Part shown: positions 1 through 7,458 of the stretch, piece after piece
How the letters are laid out: each line of letters opens with the position of its first letter
Position numbering within the stretch: position 1 is the first letter of the stretch
Source of the DNA: Fusicatenibacter_A intestinipullorum
Lineage (GTDB): Bacteria > Bacillota > Negativicutes > Acidaminococcales > Acidaminococcaceae
Direction: 5' to 3'
Assembly: GCA_019117495.1 (NCBI GenBank)
Contig: DWZP01000027.1
Span: 1-64,000, forward strand
Length of the DNA stretch: 64,000 nucleotides
Made by a program: the position numbers and the translations under genes
The notes under the pieces: generated by a model
The model's database searches: none
Told to the model about the DNA's origin: nothing
Seen by the model: only the letters and a program-made list of their open reading frames with translations

Positions 1-59
1 AAAATATTATTAACGGCGTTTAGTTTTTCTTCAAAAGTAAATTTACTTGATCTAGCCAT
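1..59 (-). CDS. Transposase orfA-like N-terminus (partial)
   Basis: Only the first 19 codons are in the window, from ATG at 59-57, preceded by AAAGGGGG. The visible peptide MARSSKFTFEEKLNAVNNI looks like the start of an IS3-family OrfA, a helix-turn-helix subunit that binds the IS ends. The phrase TFEEKL followed by a hydrophobic helix is common in these proteins. Too short for a firm call; it rests partly on the flanking inverted-repeat-like end. Confidence 0.45.
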   Translation of the reverse strand, partial: MARSSKFTFEEKLNAVNNI

Positions 60-130
60 AAAAAATATGCCCCCTTTAGATTTTAGACAGTTCTATTATT
101 TTAACTGTCTGCTCTAATGGGAGCATATCA
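1..130 (-). mobile_element. Left end of a probable IS3-family insertion sequence (truncated by window)
   Basis: Read on the minus strand, the tip begins TGATATGCTCCC (130 down to 119), followed by a short inverted repeat (GACAGTT at 86-92 against AACTGTC at 103-109), a purine-rich ribosome site and the start of a small HTH-type reading frame running out of the window. This arrangement (TG-starting terminal repeat, ~70 nt leader, orfA-like start MARSSKFTFEEKL) is typical of IS3/IS150-group elements. The other end and orfB lie outside, so family and completeness are inferred. The element sits just beyond the terminator of the P-type ATPase. Confidence 0.5.
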
Positions 131-156
131 AAAAGCAGTGCGGATTTTGCATAATA

Positions 157-186
157 AAAGCGGTATGGCAAACGCCATACCGCTTT
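157..186 (-). terminator. Intrinsic terminator of the P-type ATPase gene
   Basis: Perfect 13-bp hairpin (157-169 with 174-186, loop AAAC) lying 21 bp past the ATPase stop codon and followed on the minus strand by TTTTATTAT. Confidence 0.8.
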
Positions 187-206
187 AAGTTTTTGTTAAT
201 CAGCCA

Positions 207-2885
207 TTAGGCCTGGTGACGCATTTTGCGCTGAATGAATTTTACGATTTCTACAATAGGAATTACGGAGAATGCCATACCCATTGCAACTACGTATTCT
301 TCAAAGGAGATATGCTGGAATTTGAACATATCGGAGATAACCGGCATGTAAACGATACCGGTGCTGAGTACCCAGCTGAATACCATGGAGGCGTACAGAT
401 ATACGTTATGGCCTTGTACGGAGAAGATGGAAGCGTGCTGAGTACGCATGTTGAAGGAGTGGAAGATTTCAGCCATTGCCAGGGTAATGAACGCCATGGT
501 CATACCGTCAAGGCTGTCAACAATTTCCCAACGTCCGGATTCCAGATAATGGCCTACGAAGTAGGATACCAGCGTTACGCCTGCCAGCATAATGCCCTGG
601 TATGCGCAGTCGAAGCCCATGCCGCCGGCAAAGATACCTTCGTTGGAGGAACGCGGTTTGCGTTTCATAATATCGGCTTCGCCTTTTTCCATGCCCAGTG
701 CCAGTGCCGGGAATGCGTCGGTAATAAGGTTAATCCACAGAAGGTGAATCGGCAGCAGGATGGTAAAGCCCATCATGGTCGATACGAAAATACTGATAAC
801 CTCGGAAAGGTTGGAAGAAAGCAGGAACTGAATGGATTTACGGATGTTGTCGTAAATGCGGCGGCCTTCTTCAACTGCTGCAACGATGGTTGCAAAGTTA
901 TCGTCGGCAAGTACCATATCGGCAACGTTTTTGGTAACGTCGGTGCCGGTAATGCCCATGCCGATACCGATATCGGCGTTTTTAATGGAAGGAGCGTCGT
1001 TTACGCCGTCGCCGGTCATAGCGGTTACTTTGCCGCGTGCCTGCCATGCTTTTACGATACGAACCTTATGTTCAGGCTGTACACGCGCATATACGGAGTA
1101 TTTTTCAACAGCGCCGCCGTTGAATTCAGCTTCGCTGATTTCGTTAAGCTGTGCGCCGGTAATTGCCTGCGAAGCATCTTCAACGATACCGAGCTGTTTA
1201 GCAATGGCAACTGCGGTGTCGATATGGTCGCCGGTAATCATAACCGGGCGGATGCCTGCGCTGTGGCATTCTTTAATAGCGTCTACAACTTCGGGGCGAA
1301 CCGGGTCAATCATGCCGGTAATGCCAACGAAGATTAAATCATGTTCCAGTGCTTCCGGGCTGAAGTCCGTAGGCGGTTTTTCATATTCGCGTTTAGCGCA
1401 GGCAAGTACGCGCAGTGCGTTGTTTGCCATGCGGCGGATATGGCTCTGGATAAGTTCGCGTTTGTCGTCGGTCAGCGGTTTGATAACGCTGTTTTCGTCA
1501 AGGTAATGGGTGCAGAGGTTCAATACTTCGCCCGGGGCGCCTTTGGTAAACTGAACGTAGTCGCATACGCCCGGGAGTTTTAAGTATTCTTTGTTCAGGC
1601 GCTCATGTACCGTGGACATCATTTTTCTTACGGAATCGAACGGAGCTTCGCCGATACGCGGATATTCCGGAACGAGTTTGTTTTTCGGGTTGCCTACGGT
1701 GTAGGAGTAGGTAACGAGCGCTGCTTCGGTAGGTTCGCCGGTAACATTGCCGTTATCGTCAATTTCGGCGTCGCAGCAAAGGCTCATGGCTTTAGCCAGA
1801 TACGGACGGTCTTTGGTGAAGTGGAAATGGTCAACAACCGTCATTTTGTTCTGGGTTAAAGTACCGGTTTTATCGGAGCAGATAATTTCCGTGCAGCCGA
1901 GGGTTTCTACCGCGGTGAGCTTACGGATAACTGCATGGCGTTTGGACATTTTGGTAACGCCTATGGAAAGTACAATGGTAACAACGGCTGCCAGGCCTTC
2001 AGGAATAGCTGCAACAGCAAGGCTTACTGCAACCATGAAGGATTCCTGTACCAGACGGGTGTCGATAGCGTCGGCGCGCCATACGCTGAAAGCAAAGATA
2101 AATGCGCAGATGCCCAGTACCATGTAGGTAAGGATTTTACTGAGCTGGCTCAGTTTTTTCTGAAGCGGGGTTTCGCCTTCGCTTGCTTCGGTAATAGCGG
2201 TTGCGATTTTGCCCATTTCGGTGTCCATGCCGGTGCCTACAACAACAGCCTTGCCGCGGCCGTATACAACGGCGGTGCCGTTATAAAGCATGTTTTTGCG
2301 GTCGCCCAGCGGAACGTCTTTCTGGTCGCCAAGGGAAAGGGTATCAACCTTTTTGTTGACAGGCACGGATTCGCCGGTGAGGGCTGCTTCTTCAACCTTC
2401 AGGCTTGCACATTCAATAATGCGCGAGTCGGCAGGAACAGCGTCGCCTGCTTCCAGCGAGATAACGTCGCCGGGAACGAGGTCCTCACTTTTTACTGTAA
2501 CAAGGTTGCCGTCGCGGTAAACTTTGGAAGTTGCGGCGGACATTTCTTTCAGTGCTTCAATGGCTTTTTCGGCTTTGCTTTCCTGAATAACGCCGAGCAC
2601 CGAGTTTAAAATAACAACGAACATGATGATAAATACGTCAACCGGGGATTCACCGGACAGATAGTTGGTGATGCCCGATACAACGGCTGCTACCATCAAA
2701 ATAATCAGCATCGGATCAGACAGCTGCTCTAAAAAGCGCTGCAGCAGGGTAACTTTCTTCCCTTCGGCAAGTTTGTTTTTGCCGTACTTTTGCAGTCTTG
2801 CTTCGGCCTCCTGTGCTGAAAGACCGTGTGGGTCTGAAGAAACTTCTTTAAAAGTGTTTTCCACAGATTCCAGATAGAATTTCAT
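207..2885 (-). CDS. Calcium/manganese-type P-type ATPase (P2A class)
   Basis: An 892-residue cation pump of the SERCA/PMCA-like P2A class in the cytoplasmic membrane. In order: cation-ATPase N-terminal domain (about 1-75), two membrane helices, actuator domain with TGES (about 170), the phosphorylation motif DKTGTLT (about 340), nucleotide-binding domain, the TGDGVND hinge motif (about 610), and six C-terminal helices. The PEGL motif in M4 (VAAIPEGLAAVV) is that of Ca2+/Mn2+ pumps. Start ATG 2885 follows GGGAGG; another ATG 4 nt upstream is out of frame. The gene lies behind a probable yybP-ykoY riboswitch, which in other Firmicutes controls Mn2+ exporters, so manganese export is a better guess than calcium alone. 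Substrate is inferred. Confidence 0.9.
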   Translation of the reverse strand: MKFYLESVENTFKEVSSDPHGLSAQEAEARLQKYGKNKLAEGKKVTLLQRFLEQLSDPMLIILMVAAVVSGITNYLSGESPVDVFIIMFVVILNSVLGVIQESKAEKAIEALKEMSAATSKVYRDGNLVTVKSEDLVPGDVISLEAGDAVPADSRIIECASLKVEEAALTGESVPVNKKVDTLSLGDQKDVPLGDRKNMLYNGTAVVYGRGKAVVVGTGMDTEMGKIATAITEASEGETPLQKKLSQLSKILTYMVLGICAFIFAFSVWRADAIDTRLVQESFMVAVSLAVAAIPEGLAAVVTIVLSIGVTKMSKRHAVIRKLTAVETLGCTEIICSDKTGTLTQNKMTVVDHFHFTKDRPYLAKAMSLCCDAEIDDNGNVTGEPTEAALVTYSYTVGNPKNKLVPEYPRIGEAPFDSVRKMMSTVHERLNKEYLKLPGVCDYVQFTKGAPGEVLNLCTHYLDENSVIKPLTDDKRELIQSHIRRMANNALRVLACAKREYEKPPTDFSPEALEHDLIFVGITGMIDPVRPEVVDAIKECHSAGIRPVMITGDHIDTAVAIAKQLGIVEDASQAITGAQLNEISEAEFNGGAVEKYSVYARVQPEHKVRIVKAWQARGKVTAMTGDGVNDAPSIKNADIGIGMGITGTDVTKNVADMVLADDNFATIVAAVEEGRRIYDNIRKSIQFLLSSNLSEVISIFVSTMMGFTILLPIHLLWINLITDAFPALALGMEKGEADIMKRKPRSSNEGIFAGGMGFDCAYQGIMLAGVTLVSYFVGHYLESGRWEIVDSLDGMTMAFITLAMAEIFHSFNMRTQHASIFSVQGHNVYLYASMVFSWVLSTGIVYMPVISDMFKFQHISFEEYVVAMGMAFSVIPIVEIVKFIQRKMRHQA

Positions 2886-2949
2886 TCATTTTGCCTCCCT
2901 TAAATTTTTTTGAAGATCTGCGCAAGTTCATAGCTTTATGGCATTTACG

Positions 2950-3042
2950 CATGAGTCTCGTTAATTAAGGCAAACCAGGCAAATTGCGTCCGTGTTTGTT
3001 GAGATGCCCCGCCTTGTTAAAGCGGTAACTACTCCCTCATCA
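2950..3042 (-). promoter_or_regulatory. yybP-ykoY (Mn2+) riboswitch aptamer for the P-type ATPase
   Basis: On the minus strand the leader has the GGGAGTAG box, a UCAACA-type internal loop, GGTTTGCC and a closing AACGAGACTCAT segment. The same blocks occur in the same order in the riboswitch at 3206-3300. The outer helix P1 can form from ATGAG (3040-3036) and CTCAT (2955-2951). Downstream there is a hairpin (GCGTAA with TTGCGC, near 2920-2950) but no clear U-run, so the expression platform is not obvious. Family assignment is by pattern recall; a covariance-model search was not run. Confidence 0.72.
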
Positions 3043-3075
3043 TTCAGTCATACAGCTATATATAACTTTGAAAAA

Positions 3076-3104
3076 AGTATATCATTTTTTTAAGAAAATA
3101 TCAA
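3076..3104 (-). promoter_or_regulatory. Promoter of the P-type ATPase transcript
   Basis: Minus-strand TTGATA (3104-3099), 17 nt spacer, TATACT (3081-3076). Transcription would start near 3069, about 30 nt before the riboswitch helix. Confidence 0.65.
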
Positions 3105-3166
3105 TAATTATCTATGTTTTGGTAGTTGTTTTGTTTTTCTCCTGTGTACATTTTATAAATTAGTGC

Positions 3167-3195
3167 TTGACAAAAAGAAGCGCTTCTGTTAAAAT
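3167..3195 (+). promoter_or_regulatory. Promoter with palindromic spacer, TMEM165/GDT1-family gene
   Basis: TTGACA (3167-3172), 17 nt, TAAAAT (3190-3195). The spacer contains the perfect 12-bp palindrome AGAAGCGCTTCT (3176-3187), placed where a repressor dimer would block polymerase. Confidence 0.7.
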
Positions 3196-3205
3196 TTTTT
3201 ACATT

Positions 3206-3345
3206 CCTAAAGGGGAGTAGTTCCCGGCAATAAGTCAACATACTAGCCGCACAGCGGTTTGGCTTATTCTTTAGCAATCAAGCTAAAAACGAGACCTTTA
3301 GTACAGATGGTATAAGTCTGTACTAAAGTGTCTCGTTTTTTTATT
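3206..3345 (+). promoter_or_regulatory. yybP-ykoY (Mn2+) riboswitch with terminator platform
   Basis: The aptamer carries AGGGGAGTAG (3211-3220), a UCAACAUAC loop, GGTTTGGCTTA and AACGAGACC. Helix P1 is CTAAAGG (3207-3213) with CCTTTAG (3295-3301), exact complements. The 3' half of P1 is also the 5' arm of a long terminator (about 3289-3335) followed by T7. The two folds therefore exclude each other: ligand-bound P1 would disrupt the terminator and switch the exporter gene on. This is the known logic of this manganese-sensing class. Confidence 0.82.
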
Positions 3346-3447
3346 TTTTATAGATATATTTTTATGAGGGATGTGGTATACAGGCAGATACGCCATAGCG
3401 CTGACTATTTATTAATAATATGTATGAAATTTAGGAGGGTATTTTTC

Positions 3448-4023
3448 ATGACAGCGTTTATGACAGCATGTATTTTTGTAGTTTTGGCAGAAATGGGCGA
3501 TAAAACCCAGCTTTTGGCAATGGCGTTTGCCACAAAGTATAACTGGAAAACAGTTATGGCAGGCGTTTTTGCGGCAACTGTTTTTAACCATCTTTTTGCG
3601 GTAGCGGTAGGCTCATACTTAACCGAGTTTGTGCCGATGAGCACAATTCAGCTGGCCGCTTCCGTTTCGTTTATTATTTTCGGTTTGTGGACCATCCGCG
3701 GCGATAAACTTGAAGGCGAGGACAAGGAGCGCGGCATGAGCCCGTTCTGGACTGTTGCGGTTGCCTTTTTCCTGGCGGAGATGGGCGATAAAACCCAGCT
3801 GGCAACTGTTGCACTGGCAGCGCAGTTCCAAAGCCTGATACCGGTTTGGCTGGGCACTACTACCGGCATGATGATTGCCGACGGTATCGGCGTTATCGTT
3901 GGCAACGTGCTTGGCAAACGTATTCCGGAACGCACCGTTAAATGGGCTGCGGCAACGATTTTCATTTTATTCGGCCTTGTAGGCATTTACGACTGGTACA
4001 CCGGCGGCAGCCTTATGGGCTGA
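3448..4023 (+). CDS. TMEM165/GDT1 family (UPF0016) Mn2+ exporter
   Basis: 191 residues, six predicted membrane helices in two homologous halves. Each half holds the family signature E-x-G-D-(K/R)-(T/S): EMGDKTQ near residue 13 and again near 113. These acidic motifs form the cation path in GDT1 proteins, several bacterial members of which export manganese. ATG 3448 was chosen because it has AGGAGGG 8 nt upstream and begins right at the first helix; the frame is open from 3328 but that stretch overlaps the riboswitch terminator. Mn2+ riboswitch control supports manganese as substrate. Confidence 0.88.
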   Translation: MTAFMTACIFVVLAEMGDKTQLLAMAFATKYNWKTVMAGVFAATVFNHLFAVAVGSYLTEFVPMSTIQLAASVSFIIFGLWTIRGDKLEGEDKERGMSPFWTVAVAFFLAEMGDKTQLATVALAAQFQSLIPVWLGTTTGMMIADGIGVIVGNVLGKRIPERTVKWAAATIFILFGLVGIYDWYTGGSLMG

Positions 4024-4049
4024 TTGCAGACGTTTTGTAAGTAAATAAA

Positions 4050-4079
4050 AAATCCCGGTTCAGCGCCGGGATTTTTTTA
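4050..4079 (+). terminator. Terminator of the GDT1-family gene
   Basis: AATCCCGG-ttcag-CGCCGGGATT hairpin followed by T7. Confidence 0.85.
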
Positions 4080-4169
4080 TTTGCAGGAACAAAACAATTG
4101 ATAATTGTTTTTTTTTTGAGTTTGCCTTATAATTAAAAGTAAATAACATATATTTAAGGAGGCGGTTTT

Positions 4170-4727
4170 ATGAAGAAATTATTAATGCTGGCAATGGCTC
4201 TGGTAATGTTTGCAATTGTTGGCTGCGGCGGAGGCAGCAGCAGCAAAAATATGTTTACCGAGCAGGGCGAACTTGTGCGCATTATGGACGAGCTGAAAAA
4301 CAAAGACGGCTTTAAAGGGCATGACCTGCTGGTATTTCAGGATATATCCCTGATGCATTTTGAACAGGAGGGCGTTAGTGATTCTATTGATATTTATATT
4401 GTTAAGCCCGGCACGGAAGATGTTGACAATTATAAATACTCCGGCGGAAAATGGCAGGGGCCTAACCCTGTGCAGCTTACCGGTGACGGACGTATGGAAG
4501 ATAACGTAACGCCTATGAGCAAAATAGATTTTTCTAAAGTTCCTGATATGTATAAACAGCTGGAAGCCAAAGCCAAGGACGTTGAAGGCGGTAAAGTAAG
4601 CAACCTTCTTGTTTATATTTTAGGCAGGGACGGCATGTATGCAAGCTGGGGCGTTGAAGGTACGCGCGAAAAATATAATGCTGATTTTGATTTGAACGGC
4701 AATTTAACCAGTTACGAAAAACAATAA
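4170..4727 (+). CDS. Small lipoprotein of unknown function
   Basis: 185 residues with a lipoprotein signal (MKKLLMLAMALVMFAIVGC; Cys at about 19 followed by GGGSSS). Processing by Lgt (encoded at 15745) and signal peptidase II is expected. The mature part is soluble, mixed alpha/beta and acidic; no family was recognised. It contains an ASWGVEGTREKYNADF segment near the C-terminus. AAGGAGG precedes the start and a TATAAT lies at 4128-4133. Monocistronic, bounded by terminators on both sides. Confidence 0.8.
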   Translation: MKKLLMLAMALVMFAIVGCGGGSSSKNMFTEQGELVRIMDELKNKDGFKGHDLLVFQDISLMHFEQEGVSDSIDIYIVKPGTEDVDNYKYSGGKWQGPNPVQLTGDGRMEDNVTPMSKIDFSKVPDMYKQLEAKAKDVEGGKVSNLLVYILGRDGMYASWGVEGTREKYNADFDLNGNLTSYEKQ

Positions 4728-4749
4728 CTGTTAATATTGTGTAACGAAA

Positions 4750-4783
4750 AAAGGACGGTAAGCGTAAGCTGCCGTCCTTTTAT
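4750..4783 (+). terminator. Terminator of the lipoprotein gene
   Basis: AAAGGACGG..AGC-gtaa-GCT.CCGTCCTTT hairpin with a T-rich tail, about 20 bp past the stop. Confidence 0.8.
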
Positions 4784-4819
4784 AATAAGATTTTATTTTG
4801 TGAAGTTATGTTGTTATTC

Positions 4820-4971
4820 GCCAAGAACGGTATATACTGATGCGGCTCTGCAAAAATGCTGCGGCTGCATCGATTCCGTCCGGGCGTGGCACCGGACTCT
4901 CGTACATAGGCGTTTTGATTTTAGCCGCCGCAGTTTTTGTCTATCGCCTTGCAGCATATACCGTTCTTGGC
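4820..4971 (+). repeat. Long imperfect palindrome 1 (hairpin element)
   Basis: The ends are exact inverted repeats of 16 bp (GCCAAGAACGGTATAT at 4820-4835 with its complement at 4956-4971). The arms continue as an imperfect stem (CAAAAATGCTGCGGC against GCCGCCGCAGTTTTTG) and the tip forms GTCCGG/CCGGAC. No gene fits. It could be a MITE-like hairpin or a structured RNA; strand of any transcript is unknown. Confidence 0.7.
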
Positions 4972-5002
4972 TTTTATATTGTTCTGTTGTAAAGCATAAA
5001 AT

Positions 5003-5158
5003 AAGATCACTGGGTGAAGTTTTGAAAATTTAAAGACAAAACAACGGCGGCTTCATGTCATTAGTAAACTTCATGCGTCAAACTGCTACGAAGTCGTGTT
5101 TGCGCACGGTGAAGCCGTTGCATTTTGCTAAATTTGAAAAACTTTATCCAGTGATCTT
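5003..5158 (+). repeat. Long imperfect palindrome 2 (hairpin element)
   Basis: AAGATCACTGG (5003-5013) pairs with CCAGTGATCTT (5148-5158). Inner arms also pair: TGAAGTTTT with AAAACTT, CAACGGCGGCTTCA with TGAAGCCGTTG, GTAAAC with GTTTGC. The whole 156 bp can fold into one hairpin. It lies 31 bp after palindrome 1 but has a different sequence. No coding capacity was seen on either strand. Confidence 0.68.
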
Positions 5159-5201
5159 TTTGGTCAAGTATGCTAAGTTTTTTATAGTAAATGTAGGATT
5201 A

Positions 5202-5234
5202 CAAATTTTGCTCATTATTCAATCGCAAAATTTG
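5202..5234 (+). repeat. Short inverted repeat in the gene-free zone
   Basis: CAAATTTTGC (5202-5211) and its exact complement (5225-5234) around a 13-nt loop. With palindromes 1 and 2 it fills most of the 4784-5309 gap, in which no gene is supported. Confidence 0.5.
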
Positions 5235-5302
5235 CATAACTTCGTTGATACAATTATTGCCTTTGCTGCCGTTTGGCACTAATTGGCGGCTCAGTAAAAA
5301 TA

Positions 5303-5330
5303 AAAAAAACACCGCATATTCTGCGGTGCT
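5303..5330 (-). terminator. Terminator of tRNA-Arg
   Basis: Minus strand CACCGCA-gaata-TGCGGTG followed by T8, 11 nt after the tRNA CCA end. Confidence 0.85.
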
Positions 5331-5340
5331 GATTTTTAAT

Positions 5341-5417
5341 TGGTGGCCCCGGCAGGATTCGAACCTGCGACCTTTTGATTCGTAGTCAAACGCTCTATCC
5401 AACTGAGCTACGGAGTC
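5341..5417 (-). tRNA. tRNA-Arg (anticodon ACG), acceptor stem mismatched
   Basis: 77 nt with encoded CCA. D arm GCTC/GAGC, anticodon stem TTTGA/TCAAA with loop CTACGAA (anticodon ACG), T arm GCAGG-TTCGAAT-CCTGC. The acceptor strands are GACTCCG and CGGGGCC, giving an A2/C71 mismatch and a U4/G69 wobble; GGCCCCG would pair perfectly. ACG needs TadA editing to read CGN codons. Otherwise the cloverleaf is regular. Confidence 0.9.
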
Positions 5418-5612
5418 ACATTTGTCATCGCTCTCGCTGCTGACAAATGATATTATACTGGTTATTGGCGGAACTGTCAAGCATAAATTTAAAAATTTTT
5501 TAAAATTTTTTTAGCGGCGGCAGCATGGCTGTTTTGTGTACATTATTTTACTATTCACAAAAACAAACAGGTATTTTTATGCATAAATTAACACAGCCTG
5601 CTGCATATTCTA

Positions 5613-5641
5613 TTGACTTTAGTGCATACTTTGCATAAAAT
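5613..5641 (+). promoter_or_regulatory. Promoter of the sodium:solute symporter
   Basis: TTGACT (5613-5618), 17 nt, TAAAAT (5636-5641). The surroundings carry several TGCATA repeats that could be an operator. Confidence 0.6.
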
Positions 5642-5689
5642 TAAAATGTTACAATTATTTTGAAAGCTGTAATAAGGGGAGGATTTTAA

Positions 5690-7078
5690 ATGTCAGTTTC
5701 ATTAGCAATATTAATATTGTATATTGCGGCTCTTTTTGCAATCAGCTGGTATGCTAAAAAACGCAGCGAAGGCGAAGCCGAAAACTATGCCCTTGCCGGG
5801 CGCAAGCTCAACACGCCGCTGATTGCCGTAACCATTATCGGCCTTGCCGTAGGCGGCGCATCAACCATCGGCGTTTCGGAACACGCCTTCCGCGTTGGCC
5901 TTTCTGCCGGATGGTACACTATTGCCTGGGCGCTTGGCGCTATTATAATGGGCATGTTCATGGCAAAAAAATACCGCGAACAGAACATTACCACCATTTC
6001 GGAACTTATTGAACGCCATCACGACATGAAAGCCGTTGTGCTGGGCGTATTCTGCCAAATTGTCATTCAGCTGGTTATTATTTCGCTGCAATACATTGCG
6101 GGCGGCAGCATTCTGCACGCCATTATGCCGGATGTATTTGACTTTAAAAGCGGCATGATAGTAAGCGCCATAGTATTCATTGGCATTACTTTCATCGGCG
6201 GCATGTGGTCTGCTTCTCTTTCCAATGTTATGAACATTGTATTAATTTACGTTGGCATTTTAATTGCAACGGTAGTGCAGTTTTACCGCGTCGGCGGAAT
6301 GGACGGGCTGGCTGCGTCGCTGCCTGCCGGTGTACCCTGGTTCAGCTTTACGGAAGGCGTGGGCATGGTAACCATTACCAGTTGGGTAGTAACCTTAATT
6401 ACCGTAAACCTTTCCTTGCAGAGCATTTTGCAGATTTCGCTCGGCGCTAAAGACGCAGAAACGGCTAAAAAAGGCTTTGTGTGGGGCGGCATTATCATGC
6501 TGCCGGTAGGCGTTTTGGCGGCGTTCCTCGGCATTTGCGCCAAGGCAATGTACCCGGACGCTCAGGCTGCGCTTGCCCTGCCCGAGGTTATTGTAAGCTT
6601 GCAGCCGCTTCTGGCCGGCATTACCCTTGCGGCGCTGTGGGCAGCCGATGTTTCCACCGCGTGCAACCTGCTTTTATCTGCCGGTACGCTGTTCAGCAAC
6701 GATATTTACAAACGCTTCATTAACCCTTCGGCAGACGGCAGCAGGCAAATTTTAATGACGCGCCTGTGCGTAATGCTTACCGGTTTAATGACACTCGGCC
6801 TTGCCATGACTGTATCGAGCATTTTGGGCACCATTATGATAGGCCTGAGCCTGACGGCGGCATTTACGGTAATTGTTATCGTGGCGCTGTTTTTCCCGCA
6901 GCACAGCTGCAAAGAAGCAGGCTTCTGGACACTGCTTGCCGGTTTTGTAATGCTTATTTTGTGGCAGTTCTTCCCGGCAGTGCGCATTCTGCCCAACATC
7001 ATTTACATGGAGTGGCTGGTGTGCATTATAGCTTATGCGCTGGTGGCTGTTATTAAGCCCGGCAAAAAAGCGGCGTAA
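5690..7078 (+). CDS. Sodium:solute symporter (SSS family)
   Basis: 462 residues with about 13 membrane helices and the SSS/APC core fold. Visible family traits are the N-terminal (A)GRKLNTPLIAVTIIGLAVGGASTIG segment, which matches the first gated helices, and a conserved ADVSTACNLLLSAGTLFSNDIYK stretch (about 325-350), typical of SSS proteins. It couples Na+ entry to uptake of an organic solute. The solute (pantothenate, proline, carboxylate or other) cannot be read from sequence. AGGGGAGGA precedes ATG 5690. Monocistronic with its own promoter and terminator. Confidence 0.85.
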   Translation: MSVSLAILILYIAALFAISWYAKKRSEGEAENYALAGRKLNTPLIAVTIIGLAVGGASTIGVSEHAFRVGLSAGWYTIAWALGAIIMGMFMAKKYREQNITTISELIERHHDMKAVVLGVFCQIVIQLVIISLQYIAGGSILHAIMPDVFDFKSGMIVSAIVFIGITFIGGMWSASLSNVMNIVLIYVGILIATVVQFYRVGGMDGLAASLPAGVPWFSFTEGVGMVTITSWVVTLITVNLSLQSILQISLGAKDAETAKKGFVWGGIIMLPVGVLAAFLGICAKAMYPDAQAALALPEVIVSLQPLLAGITLAALWAADVSTACNLLLSAGTLFSNDIYKRFINPSADGSRQILMTRLCVMLTGLMTLGLAMTVSSILGTIMIGLSLTAAFTVIVIVALFFPQHSCKEAGFWTLLAGFVMLILWQFFPAVRILPNIIYMEWLVCIIAYALVAVIKPGKKAA

Positions 7079-7089
7079 AACTGTTTAAC

Positions 7090-7118
7090 GGCGGCGGGGT
7101 ATACCCGCTGCTTTTTTA
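7090..7118 (+). terminator. Terminator of the symporter gene
   Basis: GCGGCGGG-gtat-ACCCGCTGC type hairpin followed by T6. Confidence 0.75.
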
Positions 7119-7167
7119 TTTCTGCGGCGTATGGTATACTAATATCAGAAATTTTTGGGAGGCTGCT

Positions 7168-7458
7168 ATGAAAAATACCGGCATTAATCCTGTTGTAATA
7201 AAAGAAATACGCCAAATGGCACAGCAGTGCGGGCTTGTGCGGGTAATTCTTTTCGGCTCCCGCGCGCGCGGAGATTTTACCAAAGTAAGTGATATTGACC
7301 TTGCCGTTACCGGCGGCAACACTGCGCGATTTGCGTTGGATATTGAAGAAACGTCAACACTTTTGTGCTTTGATGTTGTTGATTTGGATAAACCGGTACA
7401 GAAAGAACTGCGGCAGGCCATTGCTGATGAAGGGATAGTGTTGTATGAAAAAGTATGA
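7168..7458 (+). CDS. mntA: MntA-type nucleotidyltransferase antitoxin
   Basis: 96-residue minimal nucleotidyltransferase with the pol-beta signature GSRARGDFTKVSDIDLAV (GS-x-D-x-D; residues about 28-45). In MntA/HepT systems this enzyme adds AMP to a tyrosine of the HEPN partner and silences it. GGGAGG precedes ATG 7168. The end overlaps the next gene by 14 nt, so the two are co-translated. Family function is established for homologues; activity here is inferred. Confidence 0.82.
   Translation: MKNTGINPVVIKEIRQMAQQCGLVRVILFGSRARGDFTKVSDIDLAVTGGNTARFALDIEETSTLLCFDVVDLDKPVQKELRQAIADEGIVLYEKV

Noticed and set aside
216..1337. Long plus-strand open frames opposite the P-type ATPase
   Set aside because: The minus strand has every P-type ATPase motif across 892 codons; the plus-strand frames have no ribosome site or recognisable domain and are shadows of codon bias.
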